Shown piece by piece: positions 8,745 through 18,434 of a stretch of DNA of 64,000 bases. This DNA is from Alphaproteobacteria bacterium (GTDB taxonomy: Bacteria; Pseudomonadota; Alphaproteobacteria; RF32; CAG-239), in the NCBI GenBank assembly GCA_015062305.1, contig SUUX01000011.1:1-64000 (forward strand), in the 5' to 3' direction. The position numbers and the translations under genes were made by a program. Within the stretch, counting starts at the first letter, position 1; each line of letters opens with the position of its first letter. The notes beneath the pieces were generated by a model. The model made no database searches. It was not told the origin of the DNA and saw nothing but the letters and a program-made list of their open reading frames with translations.

Positions 8745-10289
8745 TTAAATAGGCAATTTTGTCGGCTTATATTTGTTTAGCCATGCAGTAATAATCAATC
8801 TGGTTACAGTAACCGATGTAAACATAGATGTTGCAATACCGACTGCCAGCGTAACAGCAAAACCTCTAACCGGACCGGTTCCAAAATAGAACAATACAAA
8901 CGCAGCAACTAAAGTTGTCAAGTTTGAATCAATAATAGTGGTCCAAGCTTCCGTAAATCCGGCATCTGCGGCATCTCTTGTTGAGCGTCCGTTCTTAACT
9001 TCTTCCCTCATGCGTTCAAATATCAATACGTTTGCATCTACGGCCATGCCTATTGTTAAGATAACGCCTGCAATACCGGGCAATGTCAATGTTGCCCCCA
9101 TGGCACTTAAAATACCAAGCATCAAAAATAGGTTCATGAACACAGTTATTGTTGTAAATAAGCCAAACAATCCATAAGCCGCTACAATGAATACCACTAC
9201 AGCAATCAAGCCGATGATAGAAGCAATGACGCCTTCTTTAATGGAATCAGCACCAAGTCCGGCACCAACAGTTCTTTCTTCCAAAACTTCCAGAGGTGCG
9301 GGCAAAGCACCAGAACGCAACAACAGAGCCAAATCATTGGCAGATTTTACCGTAAAACTACCGGTTATCACACCACTTCCACCCATAATGGCTGTCTGAA
9401 TGGTTGGAGCTGATATAACTTCATTATCCAAAACAATTGCCAAACGTTCGCCAACATTATCTCTGGTTGCTTCGCCAAACTTTTTTCCACCCAAAGAGTT
9501 GAACTTAAAGCTAACAACAGCTTGACCATCTTGGAATGAAGGTTGAGCATCGACTAAGTTCTCACCACTCACCACAGGTTTTCTGCTAATAACATAAGTC
9601 TCACCCATGCTTCCCTGAACTAATTTTGAAGCAGACGACAACTTCCCTCTGCGGGCATCTGCTGCTGTAGATCTGCTATCTACCAAATGGAATGACATTT
9701 TAGCAGTTTTGCCTAATAAGGTTTTTACATATTCCGGATTTTGCAATCCTGGCAGTTGCACAACAATTCTATCGCTTCCTTGGCTTTGGATAACAGGTTC
9801 TTTTGTGCCAAGTTCATCAATACGACGTCTGACAATTTCAATAGACTGCTCTACAATCCTCATTTTAAGCTTATTTAGCTCAATTTCGGAATAAGCTATA
9901 TCCAAAGAACCATCTTCATTTTCTATCACTTCTATGCCGCTATCTATCTTTTTGAACAAATTGGCAGCTTTATTTCGTGCGTTAACATTATCGATAGAAA
10001 CCTTCACTTTTGCATCATCAACGTTTAGGTGTTTATATCTGATACGGTTTTCACGCAAAATCTGGCGAGCAGAATCTTCAATGGAAGCCATTCTTTCTTT
10101 AATAACCTCATCCAATTTAACTTCTAGCAAAAGGTTGGATCCTCCTTGCAGATCTAAGCCAAGGTTAACAGGTTGCCACCAAGATGGTAAAGCATCTTTG
10201 TTGCTAATCACATTAGGAATGGCAAAAAATATACCAAGAGCACAAAGGGCTACAATAATCATAATGCGAGATTTTGATAGTTTATACAT
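8745..10289 (-). CDS. secD: Protein translocase subunit SecD
   Basis: A 514-residue inner-membrane protein with one N-terminal helix, a large periplasmic domain and five C-terminal helices. The LGLDLQGGSNLLLEV motif after helix 1 is diagnostic of SecD. The RIDELGTKEPVIQ segment and the IGMAVDANVLIFER motif in the membrane domain are also conserved. It works with SecF and YajC at the Sec translocon. It starts 18 bases after yajC and precedes secF by 11 bases, the usual order. Confidence 0.97.
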   Translation of the reverse strand: MYKLSKSRIMIIVALCALGIFFAIPNVISNKDALPSWWQPVNLGLDLQGGSNLLLEVKLDEVIKERMASIEDSARQILRENRIRYKHLNVDDAKVKVSIDNVNARNKAANLFKKIDSGIEVIENEDGSLDIAYSEIELNKLKMRIVEQSIEIVRRRIDELGTKEPVIQSQGSDRIVVQLPGLQNPEYVKTLLGKTAKMSFHLVDSRSTAADARRGKLSSASKLVQGSMGETYVISRKPVVSGENLVDAQPSFQDGQAVVSFKFNSLGGKKFGEATRDNVGERLAIVLDNEVISAPTIQTAIMGGSGVITGSFTVKSANDLALLLRSGALPAPLEVLEERTVGAGLGADSIKEGVIASIIGLIAVVVFIVAAYGLFGLFTTITVFMNLFLMLGILSAMGATLTLPGIAGVILTIGMAVDANVLIFERMREEVKNGRSTRDAADAGFTEAWTTIIDSNLTTLVAAFVLFYFGTGPVRGFAVTLAVGIATSMFTSVTVTRLIITAWLNKYKPTKLPI

Positions 10290-10307
10290 GGTTCTTTACC
10301 TTAGTTA

Positions 10308-10697
10308 TTACTTTTTAGTTTTTTTGTTTGCATTTGCCGCTTTTTTTGCAACAGCTTTTTCTTTCGGAGCTTTAACAGGAACTTCTTCACGAATCAAGTC
10401 TCTAACGGTTGCTCTATATACTTTCACCACAACGCCACTAGAAATTTCAACTTCTAGCTCAAAAGGATCAGATGCGTCCAAAACTTTTGCAATCATTCCG
10501 CCACCGGTAATAATTCTATCCCCTTTTTTTATTGTCTGGAGCAACTGTTCATGCTGTTTCATCTTTTTTTGTTGTGGACGAATTAAAAAGAAATAAAAAA
10601 CAGCCATAATCAAAACTAGCTGAACAACCATTCCTGTGCCAGAAGCAGTGCCTGCTGCGGCAGTTTCAGCAGTTGCAAAAGCTGAGCTAATAAACAT
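10308..10697 (-). CDS. yajC: Preprotein translocase subunit YajC
   Basis: A 129-residue protein with one N-terminal membrane helix (VLIMAVFYFFLIRPQQKKMK), the signature of YajC. The short cytoplasmic beta domain carries GDRIITGGGMIAKV, which is also conserved. The C-terminal 25 residues are rich in Lys and Ala. It is an accessory of the SecDF complex and the first gene of the yajC-secD-secF operon. The 120-base gap upstream is AT-rich and may hold the operon promoter. Confidence 0.95.
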   Translation of the reverse strand: MFISSAFATAETAAAGTASGTGMVVQLVLIMAVFYFFLIRPQQKKMKQHEQLLQTIKKGDRIITGGGMIAKVLDASDPFELEVEISSGVVVKVYRATVRDLIREEVPVKAPKEKAVAKKAANANKKTKK

Positions 10698-10817
10698 AAT
10701 TCTCTCCTTAAAATATTAAATTCATCACCACTATATAACAATAAACACAGCATATATAGGTTATTTTTATTTATTTCACAAGTTTTTTATATTTAAAGGT
10801 ATTTTTAATTATTTTTA

Positions 10818-11756
10818 TTATTGCAGGTACGATAACGGGTTCATCGCTTTTTTGCCGGCTCTGATTTCGAAGTGCAATTGTGGGGAGCTTACTCCTCCGG
10901 TACTTCCTACCGTAGATATTTTTTCTCCTTTTCGCACTTTTTGCCCTTTTCTAACTAATAGCCTGTCATTGTGTGCATATGCGCTAATCCACCCATCATT
11001 ATGGCGGATTAAAATCAAATTCCCAAATCCTTTTAGCTCATTTCCTGCATACGCAATTGTCCCCGCATCTGCAGCTTTAACGGCGGTTCCAAGAGGTGCT
11101 TTTATGTTTATGCCATCATTGTTTCTACCTTTTGCGATAGGGCCAAATTTAGATATTACTTTCCCTCTAACCGGCCATGCAAATTTTGCAGAGCGTTTTT
11201 TTGCAGGAGCTTTATATGTTGGAGCTTTCCATTTGGATGCTGTTGTTTTGCTCTTATTTTTTGTTGCTGTTTTAGCTTTCCAAGATGCGGTTGCCTTAGG
11301 CGTGTTTGCCACATAATGAGAAGCCTGTGGTTTGCTGACTACAGAGCCTGGTAATAACAATTTTTGACCGATTCTCAAGGAGTAAGGGGCACTAAGTTTG
11401 TTTGTTTTGCTTAATGAATTCATGTTTACATTGTAGCGCTTAGATATATTGTAAAGAGTGTCTCCTTTTTCTACAATATGATACTTTGCAGTTGGTAAAC
11501 GCAGTGTTTGTCCGATTCTCAGAGCATATGGGGGGCGCAAATTATTTGTTTCTATCACTTCTCTTAAAGGCACATCATATCTGCGAGCAATGCTATAAAG
11601 CGTATCTCCCTTTTGCACTCTCACGGATGATGGGGCTTCTTTCTTTCCCCACCAGGTTTCTAGGCTATAATTAAGCAAAGGAATTCTATTGCTGGAGCAT
11701 GCACTCAGCAACATCAAAAGCGGCAATAACCATAATGTCAAAAATTTTGCCTTCAT
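10818..11756 (-). CDS. LysM/M23 murein hydrolase activator-like lipoprotein (NlpD-type)
   Basis: A 312-residue envelope lipoprotein. The start at 11756 is chosen over an ATG seven codons upstream because it gives a clean signal peptide ending in LLSAC and has an AAGGA site before it. Two LysM peptidoglycan-binding repeats follow (each VxxGDTLYxIxxRYxVxxxxLxxxNxL). Then come a K/A/T-rich linker and a C-terminal M23 domain with GINIKAPLGT and LHFEIR. In the M23 domain the first zinc ligand position (usually H in HxGxD) reads N-D-G-I-N, so the HxxxD pair is missing. That suggests an NlpD/EnvC-like activator of amidases rather than an active peptidase. A LysM/M23 gene just upstream of yajC-secDF is a familiar alphaproteobacterial arrangement. 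Confidence 0.88.
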   Translation of the reverse strand: MKAKFLTLWLLPLLMLLSACSSNRIPLLNYSLETWWGKKEAPSSVRVQKGDTLYSIARRYDVPLREVIETNNLRPPYALRIGQTLRLPTAKYHIVEKGDTLYNISKRYNVNMNSLSKTNKLSAPYSLRIGQKLLLPGSVVSKPQASHYVANTPKATASWKAKTATKNKSKTTASKWKAPTYKAPAKKRSAKFAWPVRGKVISKFGPIAKGRNNDGINIKAPLGTAVKAADAGTIAYAGNELKGFGNLILIRHNDGWISAYAHNDRLLVRKGQKVRKGEKISTVGSTGGVSSPQLHFEIRAGKKAMNPLSYLQ

Positions 11757-11818
11757 AAAATCCTTAGAACAAAACAATTGAATTGTCTTGAGGCTATCAA
11801 ATATAACTTAATATTTTA

Positions 11819-12856
11819 TTACTGATTCTCTAACACAATGCCACGATTATCAGAAGAAACAACCCCATATTCCCTAAGTTTGAGAGAGGCGTTTATATGG
11901 CGTCTCATTCTTGAGCGCATAGCATCGTAGCTATCATTAAAGTTGCGCCGATTGGTATAGGTTATAACCATCATTTTAGCATTATATTCATCTACTCGCA
12001 GTTGCTTAACTGCAATTACAGCCTCCTCCCAAATTTTAAAGGCGATTCCTTTGGCCGTTTCTCTGTTGGCTCCATTCAAGATTAAGAACATCTTTGTTTT
12101 ATCTACTCTTCCGATATATGCGTTAGGAGTCAAATTTGCAAAGCATACATCACTTACTACTTTTAGCATTTTATCTGCTGTTTCAAAGTCGATTCCTTTG
12201 CTTATAAAGTCATAGACATCTCTAAGCTCCACCACAACACAAGAAAAATCTCTGTTATATCTTTGAGCTAACTGGAAGTCATGTTCCAATCTCTCTGCAA
12301 TAGCCTTATCATGCAAAGTATTGGTTAAAAGATCTCTTTCTTGAAATTGTGATAGATTCTCTTTCCAAGCTCGGGCTTCAGATATGTCTTTGCACAAAAA
12401 ACTAATTCCATCACATTCTAATATCTCATTCAGTATAGGACGTTGTCGACAAATCATAAGCTGTTTTTGCCCGTCACATCTAATTAAAACCACTTGAGTA
12501 TTTATAGTTGATTGGTGCTTTTTCATCTTGTTAAGAGTTGCCACTAAGGTGTCTTTTTGCGCCTGTTTATCATCAAACAAGGTGCCAAACACCGGTTGCC
12601 CAACAAGGTTTTGTGGAATGTAGCCCAAAACATCAGCTCCCGATTCGTTTATATATGTGATTGTAAAATCTTTATCCACCTTAAAATATATATCGCCACT
12701 CGTCGTTTGGGGGTTGCTTTGTTGGTTGTCGTTTTCTTTTATCAGTTCCTTTAAGTTTTTGCTGGTCTGCTTTAGCTTGTTGCGCAAAAACAACAATGCC
12801 GCAGTTAAAGCCAAAACAACAATAAACAAGAAAACAATTAAAATATATTCCAACAT
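11819..12856 (-). CDS. Membrane-anchored PAS protein with degenerate GGDEF domain
   Basis: A 345-residue protein. Residues 3-24 form a membrane anchor, followed by a short basic/coiled linker. Residues about 55-165 form a PAS sensor domain (FTITYINESGADVLGY). Residues about 170-330 follow the diguanylate-cyclase fold, starting with RDLLTNTLHDKAIAERL, equivalent to the usual D-LT-L-NR. The signature GG[D/E]EF is replaced by RVDKTKMF, so cyclase activity is not expected. It probably acts as a sensor or a nucleotide-binding regulator. It is divergent from sufB, with 122 bases between the two starts. Confidence 0.8.
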   Translation of the reverse strand: MLEYILIVFLFIVVLALTAALLFLRNKLKQTSKNLKELIKENDNQQSNPQTTSGDIYFKVDKDFTITYINESGADVLGYIPQNLVGQPVFGTLFDDKQAQKDTLVATLNKMKKHQSTINTQVVLIRCDGQKQLMICRQRPILNEILECDGISFLCKDISEARAWKENLSQFQERDLLTNTLHDKAIAERLEHDFQLAQRYNRDFSCVVVELRDVYDFISKGIDFETADKMLKVVSDVCFANLTPNAYIGRVDKTKMFLILNGANRETAKGIAFKIWEEAVIAVKQLRVDEYNAKMMVITYTNRRNFNDSYDAMRSRMRRHINASLKLREYGVVSSDNRGIVLENQ

Positions 12857-12978
12857 GCAACCTCCTAAATACCTCAGAGAAACAGCTTAAGAGTACAAAA
12901 GCTAAAATAAGGTTAAATATAGGTTGCATTTTCTTAAAAAAAACACTAGTTATAAAATAACAAAATAAAGAGAGAAAT

Positions 12979-14424
12979 ATGAGCAAAATAGATAGCATAG
13001 ACGATACGTCAGGAGATAAATATAAATACGGATTTGTAACTGATATAGACTCAGAAACAGCCCCTAAAGGTTTGAATGAAGATATCATTCGCCTTATATC
13101 TGCAAAAAAACAAGAGCCAGACTGGTTGTTGGAGTTTAGACTCAAGGCTTTTGAGTTTTGGCAAGGCCTGTCAGAACCTAATTGGGCTAAGCTATCTTAT
13201 GACAAAATAGATTATCAAGATTTGCATTACTACTCTGCACCCAAGCAAAAGGTGGAACCCAAAAGTTTGGATGAAGTTGACCCTGAGCTTTTGGCAACTT
13301 ATGAAAAACTGGGGATACCTCTAAAAGAACAAGAAGTGTTGGCCGGTGTAGTAGCGGTGGACGCTGTTTTTGATAGCGTGTCTGTGGCAACAACCTACAG
13401 GGCAAAATTGGCCGAAAAAGGCGTGATCTTTTGTTCTATATCCGAAGCAATAAGAGAACATCCCGAGTTGGTCCGCAAATATTTAGGAAGCGTAGTTCCA
13501 TATACGGACAACTTCTATGCTTGCTTAAATTCAGCGGTTTTCACAGATGGCTCTTTTGTGTATATCCCCAAGGGGGTCAAATGTCCTATGGAGTTGTCAA
13601 CATATTTTCGCATAAATGCCAAGAATACGGGGCAGTTTGAAAGAACATTAATCGTTGCCGATGAAGACAGCTATGTCTCGTATTTGGAGGGATGCACAGC
13701 TCCACAACGAGACGAAAACCAACTTCATGCTGCAATAGTTGAGATAGTTGTTCTCAAAGATGCAGAGGTCAAATATTCCACGGTTCAAAATTGGTATCCT
13801 GGAGACAAGGATGGCAAAGGAGGTGTATATAATTTTGTAACCAAAAGAGCTGCTTGCAGGGGTGAAAATGCTAAAGTTTCTTGGACACAAGTAGAAACAG
13901 GGTCTGCCGTGACATGGAAATACCCATCTTGTGTGTTGCAAGGAGATAACTCTGTTGGGGAATTTTATTCAGTAGCTATAACCAACAATCATCAACAGGC
14001 CGACACGGGAACAAAAATGATTCATATTGGCAAAAATACCTCGTCTAAAATTATTTCCAAGGGAATTTCTGCCGGTTTTTCAAACCAAACATATAGAGGC
14101 TTGGTAAAAATTAGTCCAAACGCAGATAATGCACGCAATTATTCACAGTGCGATAGCTTGCTTATTGGCGCAACTTGTGGCTCTCATACTGTTCCTTACA
14201 TCGAAAACCGCAATCGTACAGCCAAATTAGAACATGAAGCAACTACATCAAAAATTAGCGATGAGCAGTTGTTTTATTGCCGCCAAAGAGGTATTAATGA
14301 GGAAGAAGCAGTGGGCCTAATAGTTAATGGTTTTTGCAAAGAAGTTATGCAACATTTGCCTATGGAGTTTGCTATTGAGGCGGCAAAACTGATAAATATA
14401 TCACTTGAAGGGAGTGTTGGATAA
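12979..14424 (+). CDS. sufB: Fe-S cluster assembly scaffold SufB
   Basis: A 481-residue SufB. Conserved segments include [19 protein letters not shown] (read here with IPKG), the EGCTAP motif, [16 protein letters not shown] and the C-terminal [14 protein letters not shown]. It forms the SufBC2D scaffold on which Fe-S clusters are built in the cytoplasm. It is the first gene of a seven-gene operon, and the next start overlaps its stop by one base. No IscR-type regulator gene precedes it, and the spacer to the divergent PAS gene is short and AT-rich. Confidence 0.97.
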   Translation: MSKIDSIDDTSGDKYKYGFVTDIDSETAPKGLNEDIIRLISAKKQEPDWLLEFRLKAFEFWQGLSEPNWAKLSYDKIDYQDLHYYSAPKQKVEPKSLDEVDPELLATYEKLGIPLKEQEVLAGVVAVDAVFDSVSVATTYRAKLAEKGVIFCSISEAIREHPELVRKYLGSVVPYTDNFYACLNSAVFTDGSFVYIPKGVKCPMELSTYFRINAKNTGQFERTLIVADEDSYVSYLEGCTAPQRDENQLHAAIVEIVVLKDAEVKYSTVQNWYPGDKDGKGGVYNFVTKRAACRGENAKVSWTQVETGSAVTWKYPSCVLQGDNSVGEFYSVAITNNHQQADTGTKMIHIGKNTSSKIISKGISAGFSNQTYRGLVKISPNADNARNYSQCDSLLIGATCGSHTVPYIENRNRTAKLEHEATTSKISDEQLFYCRQRGINEEEAVGLIVNGFCKEVMQHLPMEFAIEAAKLINISLEGSVG

Positions 14425-14702
14425 TGATTAATCCGATTTTAAAAAGAGCCTTGGATACATGGGGCGAAAAGCCACAAATGCTGATGGTTATAGAGGAAAT
14501 GTCTGAACTCATTAAAGAGATACTCAAAAACATATCTCGGGGCAAAGATAACATACCTGCAATTATAGAAGAAACAGCAGATGTTGAGATTATGTTGGAG
14601 CAACTTAAAGAGAATTACCAAATAGCAGAAGCTGTCGCGGCCTACAAAAAAGAAAAGATAAAACAGATTGAGCAAAGATTAAATGAATGGGATAAAAAAT
14701 AA
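14424..14702 (+). CDS. MazG-like nucleotide pyrophosphohydrolase, small
   Basis: A 92-residue, fully helical protein with the all-alpha NTP-pyrophosphatase pattern: EEMSEL near residue 24 and EETADVEIMLEQL near residue 49, matching the EExxE...ExxD metal-binding motif. The family cleaves NTPs or modified nucleotides to monophosphates. It sits between sufB and sufC, overlapping the end of the first and the start of the second by one base each, so it is translated with the scaffold. A link to Fe-S assembly is not established. It may be a house-cleaning enzyme caught in the operon. Confidence 0.75.
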   Translation: MINPILKRALDTWGEKPQMLMVIEEMSELIKEILKNISRGKDNIPAIIEETADVEIMLEQLKENYQIAEAVAAYKKEKIKQIEQRLNEWDKK

Positions 14703-15460
14703 TGAAAACACCATTGTTAGAAATAGAAGACCTTCACGCCAGAGTTTGTGATAAAGAGATTATTAAAGGCTTTAATCTTACGATTAATGAGGGTGAGATC
14801 CATGCGCTTATGGGGCCAAATGGTGCGGGAAAATCCACACTTTCTAATATTCTATGCGGAAAAGATGGGTATGAGGTAACCTCTGGATCTGTCCGCTTCA
14901 AAGGCAAAAATCTATTGTCCATGTCACCGGAAGAGCGAGCCCGAGAAGGTGTTTTTCTAACCATGCAATATCCAGTAGAAATTCCTGGTGTCCCCACAGC
15001 TACATTTTTAAAACATTCCGTCAATGCGATTCGTAAACATCACAATCTTCCGGAGTTAGACACCATGGAGTTCATCAAAATGGTAAGAGAAGAAGGTCGT
15101 AAGTTGGGTGTTGATGCTGATATGATAAAACGTCCTCTCAATGTTGGATTTTCTGGAGGAGAAAAAAAACGTTTGGAAATTCTTCAAATGTCGATTCTTA
15201 AACCTGCGTTTGCAATATTAGATGAAGCCGATTCTGGGCTGGATATTGATGCTCTCAAAACAGTTTCCGAAGGAGTAAATGCTCTAAGAGATGGTTCCAG
15301 ATCAATGTTGGTTATTACACACTATCAGCGGTTACTTAATTACGTTATTCCAGACTTCGTCCATGTTTATGCTGATGGTAAAATTGTCAGATCTGGCGAC
15401 AAAACCTTAGCTCTTGAGTTAGAAGAGAAAGGTTACGCTCAATTTGTGAAAGAGAAATAA
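14702..15460 (+). CDS. sufC: Fe-S assembly ATPase SufC
   Basis: A 252-residue ABC-type ATPase: Walker A GPNGAGKST, signature FSGGEKKR, Walker B AILDEADSGLD with the SufC-specific D/E pattern, and a switch His in VITHYQRLL. It powers the SufBC2D scaffold complex. It overlaps the MazG-like gene by one base and precedes sufD by one base. Confidence 0.97.
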   Translation: MKTPLLEIEDLHARVCDKEIIKGFNLTINEGEIHALMGPNGAGKSTLSNILCGKDGYEVTSGSVRFKGKNLLSMSPEERAREGVFLTMQYPVEIPGVPTATFLKHSVNAIRKHHNLPELDTMEFIKMVREEGRKLGVDADMIKRPLNVGFSGGEKKRLEILQMSILKPAFAILDEADSGLDIDALKTVSEGVNALRDGSRSMLVITHYQRLLNYVIPDFVHVYADGKIVRSGDKTLALELEEKGYAQFVKEK

Positions 15461-15461
15461 T

Positions 15462-16718
15462 ATGGCAGGTCTTTTACAAAAAACACCTCTAATGGGTAAA
15501 GATTCTCCTTGGCTTTCTGGAATAAGAAAAAGAGGGTGGGATTCTTTTGTTAAGCAGGGTATTCCTACAGCCAAAACAGAGGCCTGGAAATATACCAAGC
15601 CTAGGGATCTTGCAGCTGAAGATTTTGTTGTTTCAAAAATATCTATGTCAGAAGCTTCAAAGATAGATTTACCATTTGATTGTTATTATATCAGATTTGA
15701 AAACGGGTGGTTCTGCCCGTCTCAGAGCAATCTGCCGCAAGGTGTCGAAGTTGTTCCGTTAATAGAAGTGGCTTTGCTCAAACCGCATTTGCAAAAATAC
15801 TTTTGTTCTCTTGCACAAGTAGATGGCAATCCTTTTGTTGCTCTAAATCAGGCTTATTTACAAGAAGGAGTATTTATAAAAATAGAAAATAATATAAATC
15901 TCCAAAAGCCTTTGGCAATCATAAATCATACCACTACAGAAAGTGCAAATATATTTTTTAATTTACGAAACATCATAGTAGTTGACAAAGATTCTTCTGC
16001 CACTATTGTCGAGTATCACACATATAGCGGAGAGGCCAAATCCAGATATTTAGCTAATATTGTAAATGAAATTTATCTTGCTTCCGGAGCTGAACTTAAT
16101 CATTACAAAGTTCAAAGTGAGGCATTTAAGGCTAATCATATCTCTTTCAGTGTTGCTTCATTAAAAAAAGATTCTTCATACAATAGCTTCTGTTTACAAA
16201 AGGGAGCAAACATCGGACGCAATGAAACTTTAGTTAAAATGCACGAAGAAGGGGCAAAGACAGAGGTCAATTCTGCATATCTAATGAATGGTTGGGCAAC
16301 TCTAGATACCACAACAAACATTGAGCATCTGGCTCCATGTACTTCTTCTCATCAGCTAATAAAGGGAGTTATTGGCGGAGAAGCAAAAGGCGTATTTCAA
16401 GGCAAAATACATATTGCTCCTCACGCTATCAAAACAGAAGGCAACCAGTTGCACAAAGCTCTCTTGCTGACCGATACGGCAGAGGTTGATGTTAAGCCTG
16501 AGTTAGAAATTTTTGCAGATGATGTAAAATGTTCTCATGGTGCGACCAGTGGAGAGCTAGATGCCGAACAGTTATTTTATATGCGTTCTCGAGGAATTGG
16601 CTTATCTGAAGCTCGACAAATACTCATAGATGCATATTTAGATGAGGTTATCACCAAAATAAGTAATGAAAAAATAAAAGATTGGATTAAATTATTTGCA
16701 CAGGAAAAAAGCAAATAG
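15462..16718 (+). CDS. sufD: Fe-S cluster assembly protein SufD
   Basis: A 418-residue SufD. The N-terminal part has the TAKTEAWKYTKPRDL motif seen at the start of SufD proteins. The C-terminal beta-helix has HGATSGELDAEQLFYMRSRGI, which is close to SufB and contains the conserved cluster-assembly His. It partners SufB and SufC. Its stop lies in the ribosome-site region of sufS. Confidence 0.96.
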   Translation: MAGLLQKTPLMGKDSPWLSGIRKRGWDSFVKQGIPTAKTEAWKYTKPRDLAAEDFVVSKISMSEASKIDLPFDCYYIRFENGWFCPSQSNLPQGVEVVPLIEVALLKPHLQKYFCSLAQVDGNPFVALNQAYLQEGVFIKIENNINLQKPLAIINHTTTESANIFFNLRNIIVVDKDSSATIVEYHTYSGEAKSRYLANIVNEIYLASGAELNHYKVQSEAFKANHISFSVASLKKDSSYNSFCLQKGANIGRNETLVKMHEEGAKTEVNSAYLMNGWATLDTTTNIEHLAPCTSSHQLIKGVIGGEAKGVFQGKIHIAPHAIKTEGNQLHKALLLTDTAEVDVKPELEIFADDVKCSHGATSGELDAEQLFYMRSRGIGLSEARQILIDAYLDEVITKISNEKIKDWIKLFAQEKSK

Positions 16719-16731
16719 AGGTAATAAGACA

Positions 16732-17946
16732 ATGTATAATGTAGAAAATATCAGAAAAGACTTTCCTATTTTATCTTGTTCTATCAATGGTAAGCCGAAC
16801 ATTTTTTTAGATTCTGCAGCATCAGCTCAAAAACCTCAAATGGTAATAGACAAGATTGTTAATATCTATACCAGCAAATATTCCAATGTGCATCGTGGTT
16901 CATACTACCTATCAGAAGCCATAACCGAAGAATATGAACAATCAAGATATAGTGTTCAAAAGTTTCTTAATGCCAGGTCTCCTCAAGAAATTGTATTTAC
17001 ACGCAATGCAACCGAAGCAATTAATCTGGTGGCATTTAGTTGGGGACGGCGTTTTTTAACCAAAATGGATGAGGTTTTAATTTCAGAGGCAGAGCATCAC
17101 GCCAATTTGGTTCCATGGCAAATGCTTCGAGACGAAATTGGATTCGAACTCAAAATCTTTAAGATTAATGATGATGGGTCTTTTAATTGTGAAGAGTTTT
17201 GTAAAAATCTGAGTGGCAAAACCAAATTGGTTGCCATCACCGGAATGTCTAATGTCTTGGGAACAGTTTTCCCTATTAAGGATATAATAAAATCAGCACA
17301 CGAAGTTGGCAGCAAGGTGTTAGTAGATGGATGCCAATATGTTGTTCATCATCCAACTGATGTGCAAGATTTAGACTGTGACTTTTTAGCTTTTTCTGGC
17401 CATAAAACCTATGGCCCGAGCGGAATAGGCGTTTTGTTTGGAAAAGCCGAACTTTTAGATGCCATGCCTCCATATCAATTTGGTGGAGATATGGTTAATG
17501 TAGTCACATACCAAAGCACAACATTTGATATCCCCCCAGCTCGTTTTGAGGCCGGTACTCCGGCAATAGTTCAAGCTATTGGCTTGGGAGCAGCCCTAGA
17601 ATATATGATGAATATAGGTATGAATGAAATATATGAGCACGAGCAAAATCTAACTAAATATATGCACCAACAAATAAAAAACATACCTGGTTTGCAAGAG
17701 GTCGGAACAGCTCCTAACAAAGGAGGGGTTTTTTCTTTTGTGCTGGAAGGCGTCCACCCTCAAGATTTGGCTTTTATCCTTGATAAAGAAGGTGTTGCTG
17801 TAAGAGTGGGACACCATTGTGCTGCACCATTGGTTCGCCGCATGGGGCATGAATCTTTGGCGAGGGCTTCATTGGGACTATATACCAACAAAGCAGATAT
17901 TGATGCATTCATTCGAGCCGTGCAAAAGGCAAAAACGTTTTTTTAA
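16732..17946 (+). CDS. sufS: Cysteine desulfurase SufS
   Basis: A 404-residue class-V aminotransferase-fold enzyme that takes sulfur from cysteine for Fe-S assembly. The start at 16732 is preferred over an ATG 36 bases upstream because it follows an AGAGGT ribosome site and aligns with the family N-terminus (VENIRKDFPIL). The PLP lysine is in FSGHKTYGP and the catalytic cysteine in RVGHHCAAPL, as in group II desulfurases that work with SufE. The sufE gene follows two genes later. Confidence 0.96.
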   Translation: MYNVENIRKDFPILSCSINGKPNIFLDSAASAQKPQMVIDKIVNIYTSKYSNVHRGSYYLSEAITEEYEQSRYSVQKFLNARSPQEIVFTRNATEAINLVAFSWGRRFLTKMDEVLISEAEHHANLVPWQMLRDEIGFELKIFKINDDGSFNCEEFCKNLSGKTKLVAITGMSNVLGTVFPIKDIIKSAHEVGSKVLVDGCQYVVHHPTDVQDLDCDFLAFSGHKTYGPSGIGVLFGKAELLDAMPPYQFGGDMVNVVTYQSTTFDIPPARFEAGTPAIVQAIGLGAALEYMMNIGMNEIYEHEQNLTKYMHQQIKNIPGLQEVGTAPNKGGVFSFVLEGVHPQDLAFILDKEGVAVRVGHHCAAPLVRRMGHESLARASLGLYTNKADIDAFIRAVQKAKTFF

Positions 17947-17992
17947 ATGACAAACATGGCAGAACAACATCTGGCAAAATAAGGAAACAATT

Positions 17993-18424
17993 ATGTCTGA
18001 CAATAAGATTTTAGATAAAAAAGAGGAGCAGTTGCTAGAAGCCATGGGCTTAGGAGAAAATGGAGCAATGCAAAAAGACTATATCGCCTATGCAGGCGGC
18101 AAGATGGCTATAGATACTCCAAAGGCTACTCGTGACGATATCATAAATGCCCTCAAAACAGTATCAGATCCCGAAATTATGATAAATATATGGGATATGG
18201 GTTTAATATACCGGATTGAACAAAAAACAAATGGTGATATAGATATCGATATGACCGTAACTGCTCCAACATGTCCGGTTGCAGGGATTCTTCCGCAACA
18301 AGCAGCAGATGCCGTATCTTCCATAGAAGGGGTAGGTTTGGTAACAGTAAAGGTTGTTTGGGAACCTGCTTGGACAATAGAAAACATGAGCGAAGAAGCA
18401 AGAGCAATGTTTGAATTTTTTTAG
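17993..18424 (+). CDS. sufT: SufT-type MIP18/DUF59 Fe-S maturation factor
   Basis: A 143-residue protein. Residues about 40-135 form the MIP18 (DUF59) domain: SDPEIMINIWDMGLIY, the PTCPVAG motif with its conserved Cys, and a C-terminal VKVVWEPAWT. In suf operons this protein helps mature Fe-S proteins. The N-terminal 35 residues are a poorly conserved extension. It lies between sufS and sufE. The Cys and DPE motif are both present, so it is likely functional. Confidence 0.9.
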   Translation: MSDNKILDKKEEQLLEAMGLGENGAMQKDYIAYAGGKMAIDTPKATRDDIINALKTVSDPEIMINIWDMGLIYRIEQKTNGDIDIDMTVTAPTCPVAGILPQQAADAVSSIEGVGLVTVKVVWEPAWTIENMSEEARAMFEFF

Positions 18425-18434
18425 TGGACACAAC

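Noticed and set aside
9934..10596. A 220-codon plus-strand frame over secD/yajC
   Set aside because: Antisense to the sec genes, composition typical of an opposite-strand shadow; real genes explain the region.
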